A stretch of DNA of 9,884 bases, taken from the NCBI GenBank assembly GCA_964459495.1, contig CAYWNK010000238.1, positions 1-9,884 on the forward strand, given 5' to 3'. How positions within the stretch are numbered: position 1 is the stretch's first letter; every line of letters begins with the position of its first letter. Below the pieces are notes generated by a model. That model was not told where the DNA came from. It worked only from the letters and a program-made list of their open reading frames with translations, and searched no databases. The position numbers and the translations under genes were made by a program. The DNA comes from CAYWNK01 sp964459495 (lineage in GTDB: Bacteria; Planctomycetota; UBA1135; GCA-002686595). Shown in pieces: positions 1 through 6,547 of the stretch.

Positions 1-479
1 CCCGCCGCCAGCGCCATCAGGATCGGCACGGCAAAGGTCCGGTCATCGCCGTAGACCCCCTCGAGCGCGGCAGCGAGCCCCGGGCCGTCCAGCGCACCAA
101 CCCTGGCGGACAAGCAGGCCCCCGCGCGCTGCGCCGCGGCCCGAATGGAATCCGGCCCCGACGAGCCTGCTCCGCCCAGGCCGAGGGCCATCCAGGCCAA
201 GGCCGTGGTCGACAGGTTGCTTGGACTGGCCACGGTGTCGCCAAATCCACCATCCTGGCCCTGGTTCTCCGCGAGCCAGCCCTGCCCCCGCCGCGCCGAC
301 CGTTCGAGCTCGGTCGCCCGCTCAGGCCACGCTTCCCTGGCGGCCAGCAGCGCTGCCACCGCCGTAGCGGTGGACAGTGCGCTCGACGAAAGATGCCCGC
401 GCCAGTGGCCCTCCTCCTCGGCCTGCGCCAGAAGGCCACCCCGGGCACGGGTCAGTGTTTCGATCCAGCAAGAGGTCAT
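1..479 (-). CDS. Squalene-cyclase-like (prenyltransferase/squalene oxidase repeat) protein, N-terminal part, runs off left edge
   Basis: About 159 residues are visible from an ATG at 479. They contain GHWRGHLSSSALSTATAV (residues 24-41), a QW-type repeat ENQGQDGGFGDT followed by SNLSTTALAWMALG (71-100), and YGDDRTFAVPIL near the edge (143-154). Together these are typical of the N-terminal toroid domain of squalene/hopene-cyclase-like proteins. Known family members are alpha/alpha-toroid enzymes that cyclise or prenylate isoprenoid substrates; the substrate here cannot be told because the catalytic half lies outside the window. No signal peptide is visible. There is no clear Shine-Dalgarno sequence; TTG at 485 is an in-frame alternative start. 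It is divergent from the secreted protein at 586. The plus-strand reading frame across this region is an antisense shadow. Family assignment is fairly sure, the reaction is not. Confidence 0.85.
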   Translation of the reverse strand, partial: MTSCWIETLTRARGGLLAQAEEEGHWRGHLSSSALSTATAVAALLAAREAWPERATELERSARRGQGWLAENQGQDGGFGDTVASPSNLSTTALAWMALGLGGAGSSGPDSIRAAAQRAGACLSARVGALDGPGLAAALEGVYGDDRTFAVPILMALAA

Positions 480-585
480 GGACAAATGCGCCCCCAGCGG
501 ATTTTCTGTAGGAATCCGAGCATGGGTGCGGGCCGACCACGGTAACCCAGTCCAGAGTCCGAATCCCACCCCACATCTATCTCCT
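480..585. promoter_or_regulatory. Divergent intergenic region between cyclase-like and secreted-protein genes
   Basis: These 106 bases separate two divergent genes, so both promoters should lie here or inside the opposite gene. The only AT-rich stretch is 501-514 (ATTTTCTGTAGGAA), 22 to 35 bases upstream of the minus-strand ATG at 479. It could serve as a -10 region for that gene, but I find no convincing -35/-10 pair on either strand. Neither start has a recognisable Shine-Dalgarno sequence. Confidence 0.3.
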
Positions 586-1656
586 ATGCATCTCCCCCTT
601 CTCCACCGCGCAGGCCTGGCGCTGCTCCCCCTCGTCGCAGCTGCCCCCGCCGCAATCGATGCCCCCGCGTACGCACCCGCCGACGGCATCACCCTGGTCA
701 GAACCTTTACCCTGACCCAGGAAACATCCGTTGACGACTCCGAGACCCTGATCAACGGGAGCAGCGACATGGCCCCCGAGATCGAGTCCGACACCTCGAT
801 TGTCCGCACCCTGGCCGTGACCGACCGAATCGCGTCCTCCGCCGAAGGCCGTCCGACCGCTTTCGAGCGGACCTACGACACGGTGTCCATCGACGTGAAG
901 AGCCCCATGAAACTGTCCATGATGGGACAGTTGACCGAGGCCGAGCTGGCATTTGAGGGCACCAGCGCGCTCGACTCGCGGGGCGTGAAATTCAACTGGG
1001 ACGCCGAATCCGGGTCCTACAAGCGCGCCTGGTCCGACGACGAGGGCGACACGGAGATGCTCGAAGGCCTGAACGAGGACCTCGATATGCGCGGCATGCT
1101 CCCCGGTGGCGACGCGGCCATGGGCGACTCCTGGGAAGTTGACCCCGCAGTCTTCGTCGACCTCGTCTTCGCGGGCGGCGACCTCTCTTTCGAGATGACC
1201 AGCACCGGAGACACGCCGCCCCCCGGCATGGGCGACGTCGCCGATCAGACAGACGGTCATGAGTCTTGGGAAGAGCTCGAGGATTCCACCGTCACCGCGA
1301 CGCTCGCCGAGCCCGAGTCCAGCGGCGAGAGCCGCATCGCCGTCATTGAGTTCGAGGTCGACATCACCGCGATCGCAGACAACTCGGACGACATGCGCGA
1401 AGCCATCGAGTCCCAGGCACCCGGCGCTGGCGTCGACATCGAAACCGCCACCACCAGGAGCTTCTTGGAGGGCAAGGGCGTCCTGAAGTGGGACCTCGCC
1501 GCAGGCCACGCCGTCAGCCTGACCTTCAGCGGCGAGATCAGCGCTGAACAGGAGCAAGTCGCCAGCATCTCCATGGGCGGCCAAGAAATGGCCATCGAGA
1601 GCAACACCGAGTCCTCGGGTACGATCAACCTGGAAGTCAGCGTCTCCGCCGAGTAG
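586..1656 (+). CDS. Secreted acidic protein of unknown function
   Basis: I do not recognise this 356-residue protein. The ATG at 586 is chosen because it begins a typical Sec signal peptide: a basic/hydrophobic stretch LHRAGLALLPLVAAAPAA (residues 6-23), with likely cleavage after an Ala-rich segment around residues 20-30. The open frame extends upstream to 145, but that part is antisense to the cyclase-like gene and has no signal character. The mature protein is strongly acidic and rich in Ser, Thr, Glu and Asp. It alternates beta-strand-like stretches (for example AVIEFEVDITAI at 252-263) with loops, and GKGVLKWDLAAGHAVSLTFSGE (297-318) reads as paired strands. That pattern suggests a beta-rich periplasmic or surface protein. 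It is followed after 33 bases by a hairpin and then by the lipoprotein methyltransferase on the same strand. No catalytic motif is visible. Confidence 0.75.
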   Translation: MHLPLLHRAGLALLPLVAAAPAAIDAPAYAPADGITLVRTFTLTQETSVDDSETLINGSSDMAPEIESDTSIVRTLAVTDRIASSAEGRPTAFERTYDTVSIDVKSPMKLSMMGQLTEAELAFEGTSALDSRGVKFNWDAESGSYKRAWSDDEGDTEMLEGLNEDLDMRGMLPGGDAAMGDSWEVDPAVFVDLVFAGGDLSFEMTSTGDTPPPGMGDVADQTDGHESWEELEDSTVTATLAEPESSGESRIAVIEFEVDITAIADNSDDMREAIESQAPGAGVDIETATTRSFLEGKGVLKWDLAAGHAVSLTFSGEISAEQEQVASISMGGQEMAIESNTESSGTINLEVSVSAE

Positions 1657-1689
1657 CAAGCCGCTTTCCACAGCCGCCCAACTGCACTC

Positions 1690-1723
1690 GGGGCGACGCG
1701 CAGGTTCCTCTGCGGGTCGCCCC
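1690..1723 (+). terminator. Strong hairpin after the secreted-protein gene
   Basis: The arms GGGGCGACGCGCAG (1690-1703) and CTGCGGGTCGCCCC (1710-1723) pair at 13 of 14 positions, with a single G-G mismatch at 1698/1715 and a six-base loop GTTCCT. It begins 33 bases after the stop at 1656 and ends 21 bases before the next ATG. No T-tract follows, so it may be a non-canonical terminator, an RNA-stabilising structure, or an attenuating structure in the leader of the methyltransferase gene. Confidence 0.55.
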
Positions 1724-1744
1724 CTACCGTTGCCACGATCCCCC

Positions 1745-2452
1745 ATGCAGCTCGCCCCCTTGAACGCTTCTCTGCTCGCCCTGATCGCAGTCCTTGCGGC
1801 ATGTGCCGGCACCCGACCGGAGACCAGCGCCAAGCCCGGTATCAACGAGTCGTTTCTGGATCCGTCCCTCGACGTGGATTCGTTCATCGAGCGCTTCGAG
1901 GGCGAGAGCCGCGAGGTCTACGCGCTGCGCTTCGAGATTGTGGGCGCCCTGGGCATTGAGCCAGGTGACACGGTCGCCGATGTGGGCGCCGGCACAGGCG
2001 CTTTTCTGGCCGCCCTGGCCCAATCCGTGGGTCCAACCGGAACCGTCTACGCCACGGACATCTCGCAGCCCTTCGTCGATCGCCTGGCAGATCGCGCGGC
2101 GGCCGGTGGCTATCCCTGGGTTCAGGCGCGGCTCTCGGGGGAACGCTCAGCCGACCTCCCCAGCGGCTCGGCCGACCTGGTGTTCCTTTGCGACGTGTAC
2201 CACCACTTCGAGTATCCGCGCACGATGATGCACTCGATCGCGAAGGCCCTAGCCCCCGGCGGCGAAGTGGTCATCGTCGACTTTGAGCGCATTCCGGGCA
2301 TCTCCACGGAATGGACCTTGAACCACGTGCGCGCGGGCAAAGACGAGGTGTTCGCCGAGATGGACAGCTTTGGCTACGAGCTGGTCGAAGAGATCAGCCG
2401 CTTGCCCCTCGAGGAAAACTGGATCGCGCGCTTCCGCCTCAGGGCGAAGTAG
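1745..2452 (+). CDS. Class I SAM-dependent methyltransferase with lipoprotein signal
   Basis: The 235-residue protein starts at ATG 1745. A TTG at 1730 is possible but would only add five residues before the signal peptide. The N-terminus LLALIAVLAAC (10-20) is a lipoprotein signal with lipobox LAAC and lipidated Cys20. The rest is a Rossmann methyltransferase. Motif I is VADVGAGTGAF (77-87), the acidic residue after strand 2 is Asp105 in VYATDIS, the motif IV region is ADLVFLCDVYHHF (143-155), and ALAPGGEVVIVDF (168-180) is the post-motif strand. The SAM site looks intact. Proteins of this type (lipobox plus intact methyltransferase fold) are, to my knowledge, seen in several environmental Gram-negative phyla; their substrates are unknown to me. 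It is co-directional with the secreted protein and converges on the S9 peptidase gene. Methyltransferase fold is near certain, location outside the cytoplasm is inferred. Confidence 0.88.
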   Translation: MQLAPLNASLLALIAVLAACAGTRPETSAKPGINESFLDPSLDVDSFIERFEGESREVYALRFEIVGALGIEPGDTVADVGAGTGAFLAALAQSVGPTGTVYATDISQPFVDRLADRAAAGGYPWVQARLSGERSADLPSGSADLVFLCDVYHHFEYPRTMMHSIAKALAPGGEVVIVDFERIPGISTEWTLNHVRAGKDEVFAEMDSFGYELVEEISRLPLEENWIARFRLRAK

Positions 2453-2454
2453 CA

Positions 2455-2485
2455 GCGCCCCCTGCTCGGTCGAAGCGAGGGGCGC
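2455..2485. terminator. Hairpin between convergent genes
   Basis: GCGCCCC (2455-2461) pairs perfectly with GGGGCGC (2479-2485), and a short inner pairing (2464-2466 with 2474-2476) is possible. It sits in the 53-base gap between the convergent methyltransferase and peptidase genes, as expected for a bidirectional terminator. A competing pairing exists between AGCAGCG (2451-2457) and CGCTGCT (2496-2502). No T-tract is present on either strand. Confidence 0.5.
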
Positions 2486-2505
2486 ATCCTGGCGCCGCTG
2501 CTTCA

Positions 2506-5070
2506 CTAATCGCCGAGACAGCGCACGAAGAACTCCTCGTACTTGCGGGCTCTCCCCACGCGCTCGACCAGTCCGCCGAGACCGTGGCCGCCCGTCGGAT
2601 CGAGGAAGAGCTCGACCAGGGTCTCCTTCCCCGCCTTGAGCAGCTCGGAGTACACGCGGACCGTATCCTGGTAGAGCACGTTCGCGTCTTCCATACCGTG
2701 GACCAGCAGCAGCCGCCCTTCGAGTTGCTTGGCCAGGGGGAGCAGCGAGAAGGCCGCTAGGTCGGTCTTGCCCTCGCGACTCTTGCCGATCGTGCCGGTC
2801 GAGTACCAGGAGTTGTAGTTCTCCCACTCGGTCGGTCCAGCGCCTGCGATTCCGCAGGTGAAGACTTCGGGCTCGGTGTACAGGCACATCTGCGTCTGGA
2901 AGCCGCCGAAACTCCAGCCGTGGATCCCCACCCGCTTCGGATCCACGCCGTACTCCTCGATCATGTGCCGGACCCCATCGACCAAGTCTTCCACCTGGGG
3001 CTTGCCGACCTGCTCGAAGTTGGCCTTCTCGAAAAGTGCACCGTAGCCCGACATCCCGCGCGGATCGATCGTCGCGGTCACGAAGCCATGCTCTGCCGTC
3101 ATGTAGGAAGCGAACAGATAGGCATCAGAGCCGTAGTTGCCGTCGGTCACCTGCTTGCGGGTGCCCAGGGGGCCCCCATAGACGTAAATGATCAGCGGGC
3201 GCAGCTCTTTGCCGCGCTTGCCTTCGGGCTCGAACACCAGCCCGTGGATCGGCTGACCATGCCGGTTGTCGTACTGGAAGAGGCTAGGCTTCGGCTCGAT
3301 CAACCGCTTGGTCGACTCCGGGTGGGAGTTCGTCAACATGCTTTCCCCCCCTCCGCCAACAGGCACGTGCACCAGCTCCCTGGGCTTGCCATAGCTGGTG
3401 AAGTTGGCGAGCACGTGCTTGCCGTCCGCGCTGACCGCAGCGTCGGAATAGGTCCCATCCCACGAGGTGAGGCGGGTCATGGTCCCGTCCTCCAGGTCGA
3501 TCGAATAGACGTCCTGGCGCGCAGGATGCTGCGCCGTCGAGAGGGCAAAGAGCCGGTCCCGGGCCGCCGGCATGGGCAGCGGGTACACCTCGAAGCGCCC
3601 AGATGTCAGCGGCTCCACGGTTCCGTAGCGCGGATCCAAGACATAAGGATGCCGGAAGCCGGCGAGCTCGGTCAGCAGCACGATGCGCCGGCTGTCCGCC
3701 AGGTATTGGGGCTCCATCATGCGCGGCGTAGTCGGACCTCCGTCGTGCAGGAAACGGTGCAGGATCGTCGCCGGATGCTCGACCAGATCGTCGCTGCCCG
3801 CCTTGGGGAGAGCAGCCCTGTCGGACTTGAGAGCCTTGCCTGATCCGCCGCCCCCCTCTGTCCCGTTCCCGTCTGCCAGCGGGTCAGCCCCATCGCCCGG
3901 GCCAGCGCCTTCCGTTCCGGGGAAGCTCGCCTCGAGTACGTGGACGCTTTCACTCTCCTGCTCGAAGACACTGAAGCACACCTTGCTGGAGTCCGGCGCC
4001 CAGTCCGGTGTGCGCAGCACGTCCCTGGGTCCAGTCGTCTCGCGCGAGTAGACCTTCACCAGTTCGCCGTTGTCGAGCTGGGGCTCGGGCAGGCGGTACA
4101 GGAAAATGGCCGTCTTGGTGTTGCCGATCGGATCGTCGGACACGGTGCGCGGAACGCTGCGCACCTCCATGAACCGGCCGCTGTAGGTCGCGATGTTGAC
4201 CATGCGGCCCGGAGAAGAGGACCCGTTCGAGGCAAGGAACACGATCTTCTTGCCGTCCGGGGACAGCGCGTACTGACGCATGGTCATGCCATCGGGCAGC
4301 CTCGGGTCGAGCTGCTCGAGGAAATGCGTACCAAATGTCGTCCGCACCAGCGCATCGCCAGCGAGACAGGTCATGCCGCTGCCGTCGGGCAGGAATGCGA
4401 CGTCGCGCTCGGACTCGCGCGTCTTGGTGAGACGCTCAAAGTCGTCTGCCCCCATGGCCAGACGGTACACATCGCCACCCGACGTGAAGAGCATCTCAGG
4501 CGCCACAGGAGACCAGACGAAGCTCGACACGCCCCGATAGCGCGGCGCCTTCTCGTCGTCCGCGTCGGATTCACCGACCACGTCCCTGCCGTCGACCTTG
4601 GCGCCTCGGTCTTCCACGGAGGGCTTCATTCGTTCCTTCAACTCGTCCCAGGTCGCCTGCCCCTTGCCGCCCTTGGCCCCCTGGCCAGCGGACTCCCCCT
4701 GCTTGCCGGCCTTCTTGAGTCGGTCCTCCCCGACCTTGCGCGTGGCGGCCTGGAACGGTGCCATCACCGAGACCGAGGTCACACGCCGCACCTCACCGGT
4801 CGCCAGCTCCACGACATGGAGATCCGCTCCGTGCCGGCGCTCCAGATAGGGACGGTGCAGATACGCGCCCCAGGCGCCGTCCGCCGAAATGGCCATGGAA
4901 CGCGCACCCGGACCGAAGAGCCCGCCCTTGGGGAAGAGGTCTTCAAGGCTGCGCTCGAGCCCCGCGGCGTCCTCCTCCTGGGACTCGGCCTTCTTCTGGG
5001 GCCCGGCCGCCACCAGCGGGGCTAGGAGCAGTAGGCAGGTGAGTCGCAGGGGTGCAGGCAGTTGTTTCAT
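2506..5070 (-). CDS. Secreted S9 family serine peptidase (prolyl oligopeptidase / DPP4-like)
   Basis: The 854-residue protein starts at ATG 5070, chosen because it opens a Sec signal peptide (LRLTCLLLLAPLVAA, residues 8-22). The long in-frame extension upstream to 5373 lacks such character and overlaps the divergent gene. Residues about 55-590 form a beta-propeller with repeated SPDG/SADG-type turns (for example ALSPDGKKIVFLA, 268-280). The C-terminal alpha/beta-hydrolase has YGGP (631-634, oxyanion Tyr), DPRGMSGYG (669-677), the nucleophile motif GWSFGG (Ser720), Asp795 in HGMED and His829 in GGHG. The triad is complete, so it should be active on peptides in the periplasm or outside the cell. 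The paired glutamates that bind the substrate amino terminus in true DPP4 enzymes are not seen in the expected propeller region, so exopeptidase specificity is uncertain. Two low-complexity inserts (about 112-175 and 385-425) are unusual. No Shine-Dalgarno sequence is evident. Confidence 0.93.
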   Translation of the reverse strand: MKQLPAPLRLTCLLLLAPLVAAGPQKKAESQEEDAAGLERSLEDLFPKGGLFGPGARSMAISADGAWGAYLHRPYLERRHGADLHVVELATGEVRRVTSVSVMAPFQAATRKVGEDRLKKAGKQGESAGQGAKGGKGQATWDELKERMKPSVEDRGAKVDGRDVVGESDADDEKAPRYRGVSSFVWSPVAPEMLFTSGGDVYRLAMGADDFERLTKTRESERDVAFLPDGSGMTCLAGDALVRTTFGTHFLEQLDPRLPDGMTMRQYALSPDGKKIVFLASNGSSSPGRMVNIATYSGRFMEVRSVPRTVSDDPIGNTKTAIFLYRLPEPQLDNGELVKVYSRETTGPRDVLRTPDWAPDSSKVCFSVFEQESESVHVLEASFPGTEGAGPGDGADPLADGNGTEGGGGSGKALKSDRAALPKAGSDDLVEHPATILHRFLHDGGPTTPRMMEPQYLADSRRIVLLTELAGFRHPYVLDPRYGTVEPLTSGRFEVYPLPMPAARDRLFALSTAQHPARQDVYSIDLEDGTMTRLTSWDGTYSDAAVSADGKHVLANFTSYGKPRELVHVPVGGGGESMLTNSHPESTKRLIEPKPSLFQYDNRHGQPIHGLVFEPEGKRGKELRPLIIYVYGGPLGTRKQVTDGNYGSDAYLFASYMTAEHGFVTATIDPRGMSGYGALFEKANFEQVGKPQVEDLVDGVRHMIEEYGVDPKRVGIHGWSFGGFQTQMCLYTEPEVFTCGIAGAGPTEWENYNSWYSTGTIGKSREGKTDLAAFSLLPLAKQLEGRLLLVHGMEDANVLYQDTVRVYSELLKAGKETLVELFLDPTGGHGLGGLVERVGRARKYEEFFVRCLGD

Positions 5071-5215
5071 GGTGTCTAGCTGGGGTTCGGGGCCCAACAT
5101 AGCCGCAGAATCCCCCCCATCGGGGCCCCCGGAGCCCACCGCTCGATGTGGGCCCGCATGTCTTGCGCCAGCCTTACCCCATGCTCGAAAGGAGGAGACC
5201 GCCGCTCCCAGGCCT
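5071..5215. promoter_or_regulatory. Divergent intergenic region between peptidase and transporter genes
   Basis: Promoters for both divergent units are expected here, but no clear -35/-10 pair is visible. TATGTT on the minus strand (complement of 5095-5100) is the best -10 candidate for the peptidase gene, without a matching -35. The palindrome GGGCCC occurs three times (5090, 5123, 5150), about 30 bases apart. The third lies in an imperfect dyad ATGTGGGCCCGCAT (5146-5159). In GC-rich DNA this may be chance. A purine-rich AAAGGAGGAG (5188-5197) is the only good Shine-Dalgarno-like sequence I noticed ahead of a gene in the window. Confidence 0.35.
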
Positions 5216-5219
5216 ATGA
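5181..5219 (+). CDS. Possible 12-codon leader peptide ahead of the transporter unit
   Basis: ATG at 5181 opens a frame reading MLERRRPPLPGL, whose TGA (5217-5219) overlaps the ATG of the next gene as ATGA. It contains three consecutive AGG/AGG/AGA arginine codons, unusual in this GC-rich sequence, a Pro-Pro pair, and a CTA leucine codon. Overlapping stop and start would allow translational coupling. The AGG-AGG-AGA codons are also the bases that look like a Shine-Dalgarno sequence, so the frame may simply be accidental. It has no clear ribosome binding site of its own. Confidence 0.2.
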   Translation: MLERRRPPLPGL

Positions 5220-6547
5220 TCAGCAAGCAGTCCCGCTGCCCTCCTATGTTGAAGCGCTCCTCCCGCATCCTGCTCGGTGCCCTGTTTTGGTTCCTCGCTA
5301 TCGGCGCAGGCCTGTACTTCGGTCGTGGCACCCAGCGCCCGTCGGGCGAACGCACGCTCGGCGCATTCGCCACCGCCGGTCAGGTCCTCGACTATGCGGC
5401 CGTGCGTCTCGAGCGCCTACAGCTCGAGCTCCCCACCATCACCGCCCGCTACGGGGACCCCATTTTCCTCCAAGCCCCAGGCGGCGAGTGGCTGCAGGCT
5501 GGCTACCTGGAAGACGTTCAGGCAACGGGGGACGAGTCCACGGCCACCGCTGCTTGGTACCTGGGCGGCACTGCGCCACAGGACTGCCGCTTTGTCTATC
5601 ACCGCAACCGTGGCAGTCTCGGCGACGTCTTGAAGACCATGCTGCCGCCGGACAAGCGCACCCGTCTCGCCGAGGTGCTGCGCACCGCCATGGTCGACCA
5701 CGGTGCTGAGATTCAGTCCGCCCTGCAGCCGATCCTGGAGCGGTCCCTGCGGGAGACCGCGCCCGTCATCGAGGAGGCCCTCCTCGCCTCTCTGCGCGCG
5801 CACCGCCCCGCCCTCGAGGAGCTCGGCGCGCGCTACGAGGAGACCTTCCTGCGCCAGCGACTCGCGCCCCTGATGCGCGAAGAGGTTATGCCCACCGTGC
5901 AGAAGCACGGCAAACCTGTGGCCCGCAGCATCGGCCAAGAACTCTGGCGCCGCGCTTCGGTCTGGCGCTTTGGCTGGCGCGCGCTGTACGACTCCACTCC
6001 CCTGCCCGAGCGCGACCTGCTCAGCGCAGAGTTCGACCGCTACCTGGAGCGCGACGCGATCCCCGTCATCGAGGAACACTCGGATCAGATCCTGGAGGCC
6101 GCAGGCCTGATCATCGCCGAGGTGTCGAGCAACCCGGCCCTGCGCGCAGAGCTGAAACGCCTCGCGGGCGAACTGGGCGACGATCCCGCGATCCGCAAAC
6201 TGGTCGGCAACGTCCTGCGGGAGGCCGTCATCGAGAACGAGGGACTGAAGCAGGTCTGGGTGCGCAACTGGCAGGCCGAGGAGGCACGGGCTGCGCTGAA
6301 GATGGCCGGCGACCGCCTCGAACCGGTGGTCCGGCGCATGGGCGACGAGCTCTTTGGCACCCGCCAGACAGGCATCCACCCAGACTTTGCGCGCGTCCTG
6401 CGCAACCAAATCCTCGGCAAGGACCGCCGCTGGATCGTGGCCCATCCCGATCAGGGCTCGGGCGACAACGGTCCGCAGCGCGCCGAGCACGCCACCGAGC
6501 ACTCCGTCTATCCCCTGGTCATCCTCGCGACCCCTAGAACCCCGTGA
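5216..6547 (+). CDS. Membrane-anchored, largely helical protein paired with the Mla-type ABC transporter
   Basis: The 443-residue protein starts at ATG 5216. ATG 5246 (433 residues, beginning MLKRSSRILL) is an equally reasonable start, since the ribosome-binding-like AGGAGG lies 17-20 bases before 5216, too far for a normal spacing. Residues about 18-35 (ILLGALFWFLAIGAGLYF) form one membrane anchor, probably with the rest in the periplasm. Residues about 74-132 are strand-like, with PGGEWLQAGYLEDV, a Gly-rich turn pattern recalling MCE barrel edges. Residues about 133-410 are long, Glu/Arg-rich amphipathic helices (for example PVIEEALLASLRAH). I do not recognise a named family. The gene overlaps the ATPase-permease fusion by 4 bases (GTGA), so the two are surely co-translated. 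Anchor plus small beta domain plus long helices is the plan of MlaD/MCE substrate-binding subunits. That makes a comparable role likely, but this is inference; a full MCE domain is not evident. Confidence 0.8.
   Translation: MISKQSRCPPMLKRSSRILLGALFWFLAIGAGLYFGRGTQRPSGERTLGAFATAGQVLDYAAVRLERLQLELPTITARYGDPIFLQAPGGEWLQAGYLEDVQATGDESTATAAWYLGGTAPQDCRFVYHRNRGSLGDVLKTMLPPDKRTRLAEVLRTAMVDHGAEIQSALQPILERSLRETAPVIEEALLASLRAHRPALEELGARYEETFLRQRLAPLMREEVMPTVQKHGKPVARSIGQELWRRASVWRFGWRALYDSTPLPERDLLSAEFDRYLERDAIPVIEEHSDQILEAAGLIIAEVSSNPALRAELKRLAGELGDDPAIRKLVGNVLREAVIENEGLKQVWVRNWQAEEARAALKMAGDRLEPVVRRMGDELFGTRQTGIHPDFARVLRNQILGKDRRWIVAHPDQGSGDNGPQRAEHATEHSVYPLVILATPRTP

Noticed and set aside
145..585. 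Upstream extension of the secreted-protein frame
   Set aside because: It is antisense to the cyclase-like gene, and the signal peptide begins at 586.
577..1887. Long minus-strand open frame of 436 codons opposite the secreted protein
   Set aside because: It is the antisense shadow of the plus-strand genes: no recognisable domain, and composition typical of reverse-complemented GC-rich coding sequence, while the plus strand has a signal peptide and a coherent protein.
2920..5025. Long plus-strand frames opposite the S9 peptidase
   Set aside because: They lie wholly opposite a peptidase with a full catalytic triad and show no family motifs.
5090..5155. Three GGGCCC palindromes about 30 bases apart in the divergent promoter region
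   Set aside because: In DNA this GC-rich, six-base GC palindromes are expected often. The spacing is uneven (33 and 27) and the flanks are not conserved, so I do not call operators.
5417..6502. 361-codon minus-strand frame opposite the membrane-anchored protein
   Set aside because: The plus-strand gene overlaps and is coupled to the transporter; the minus-strand frame has no recognised features.
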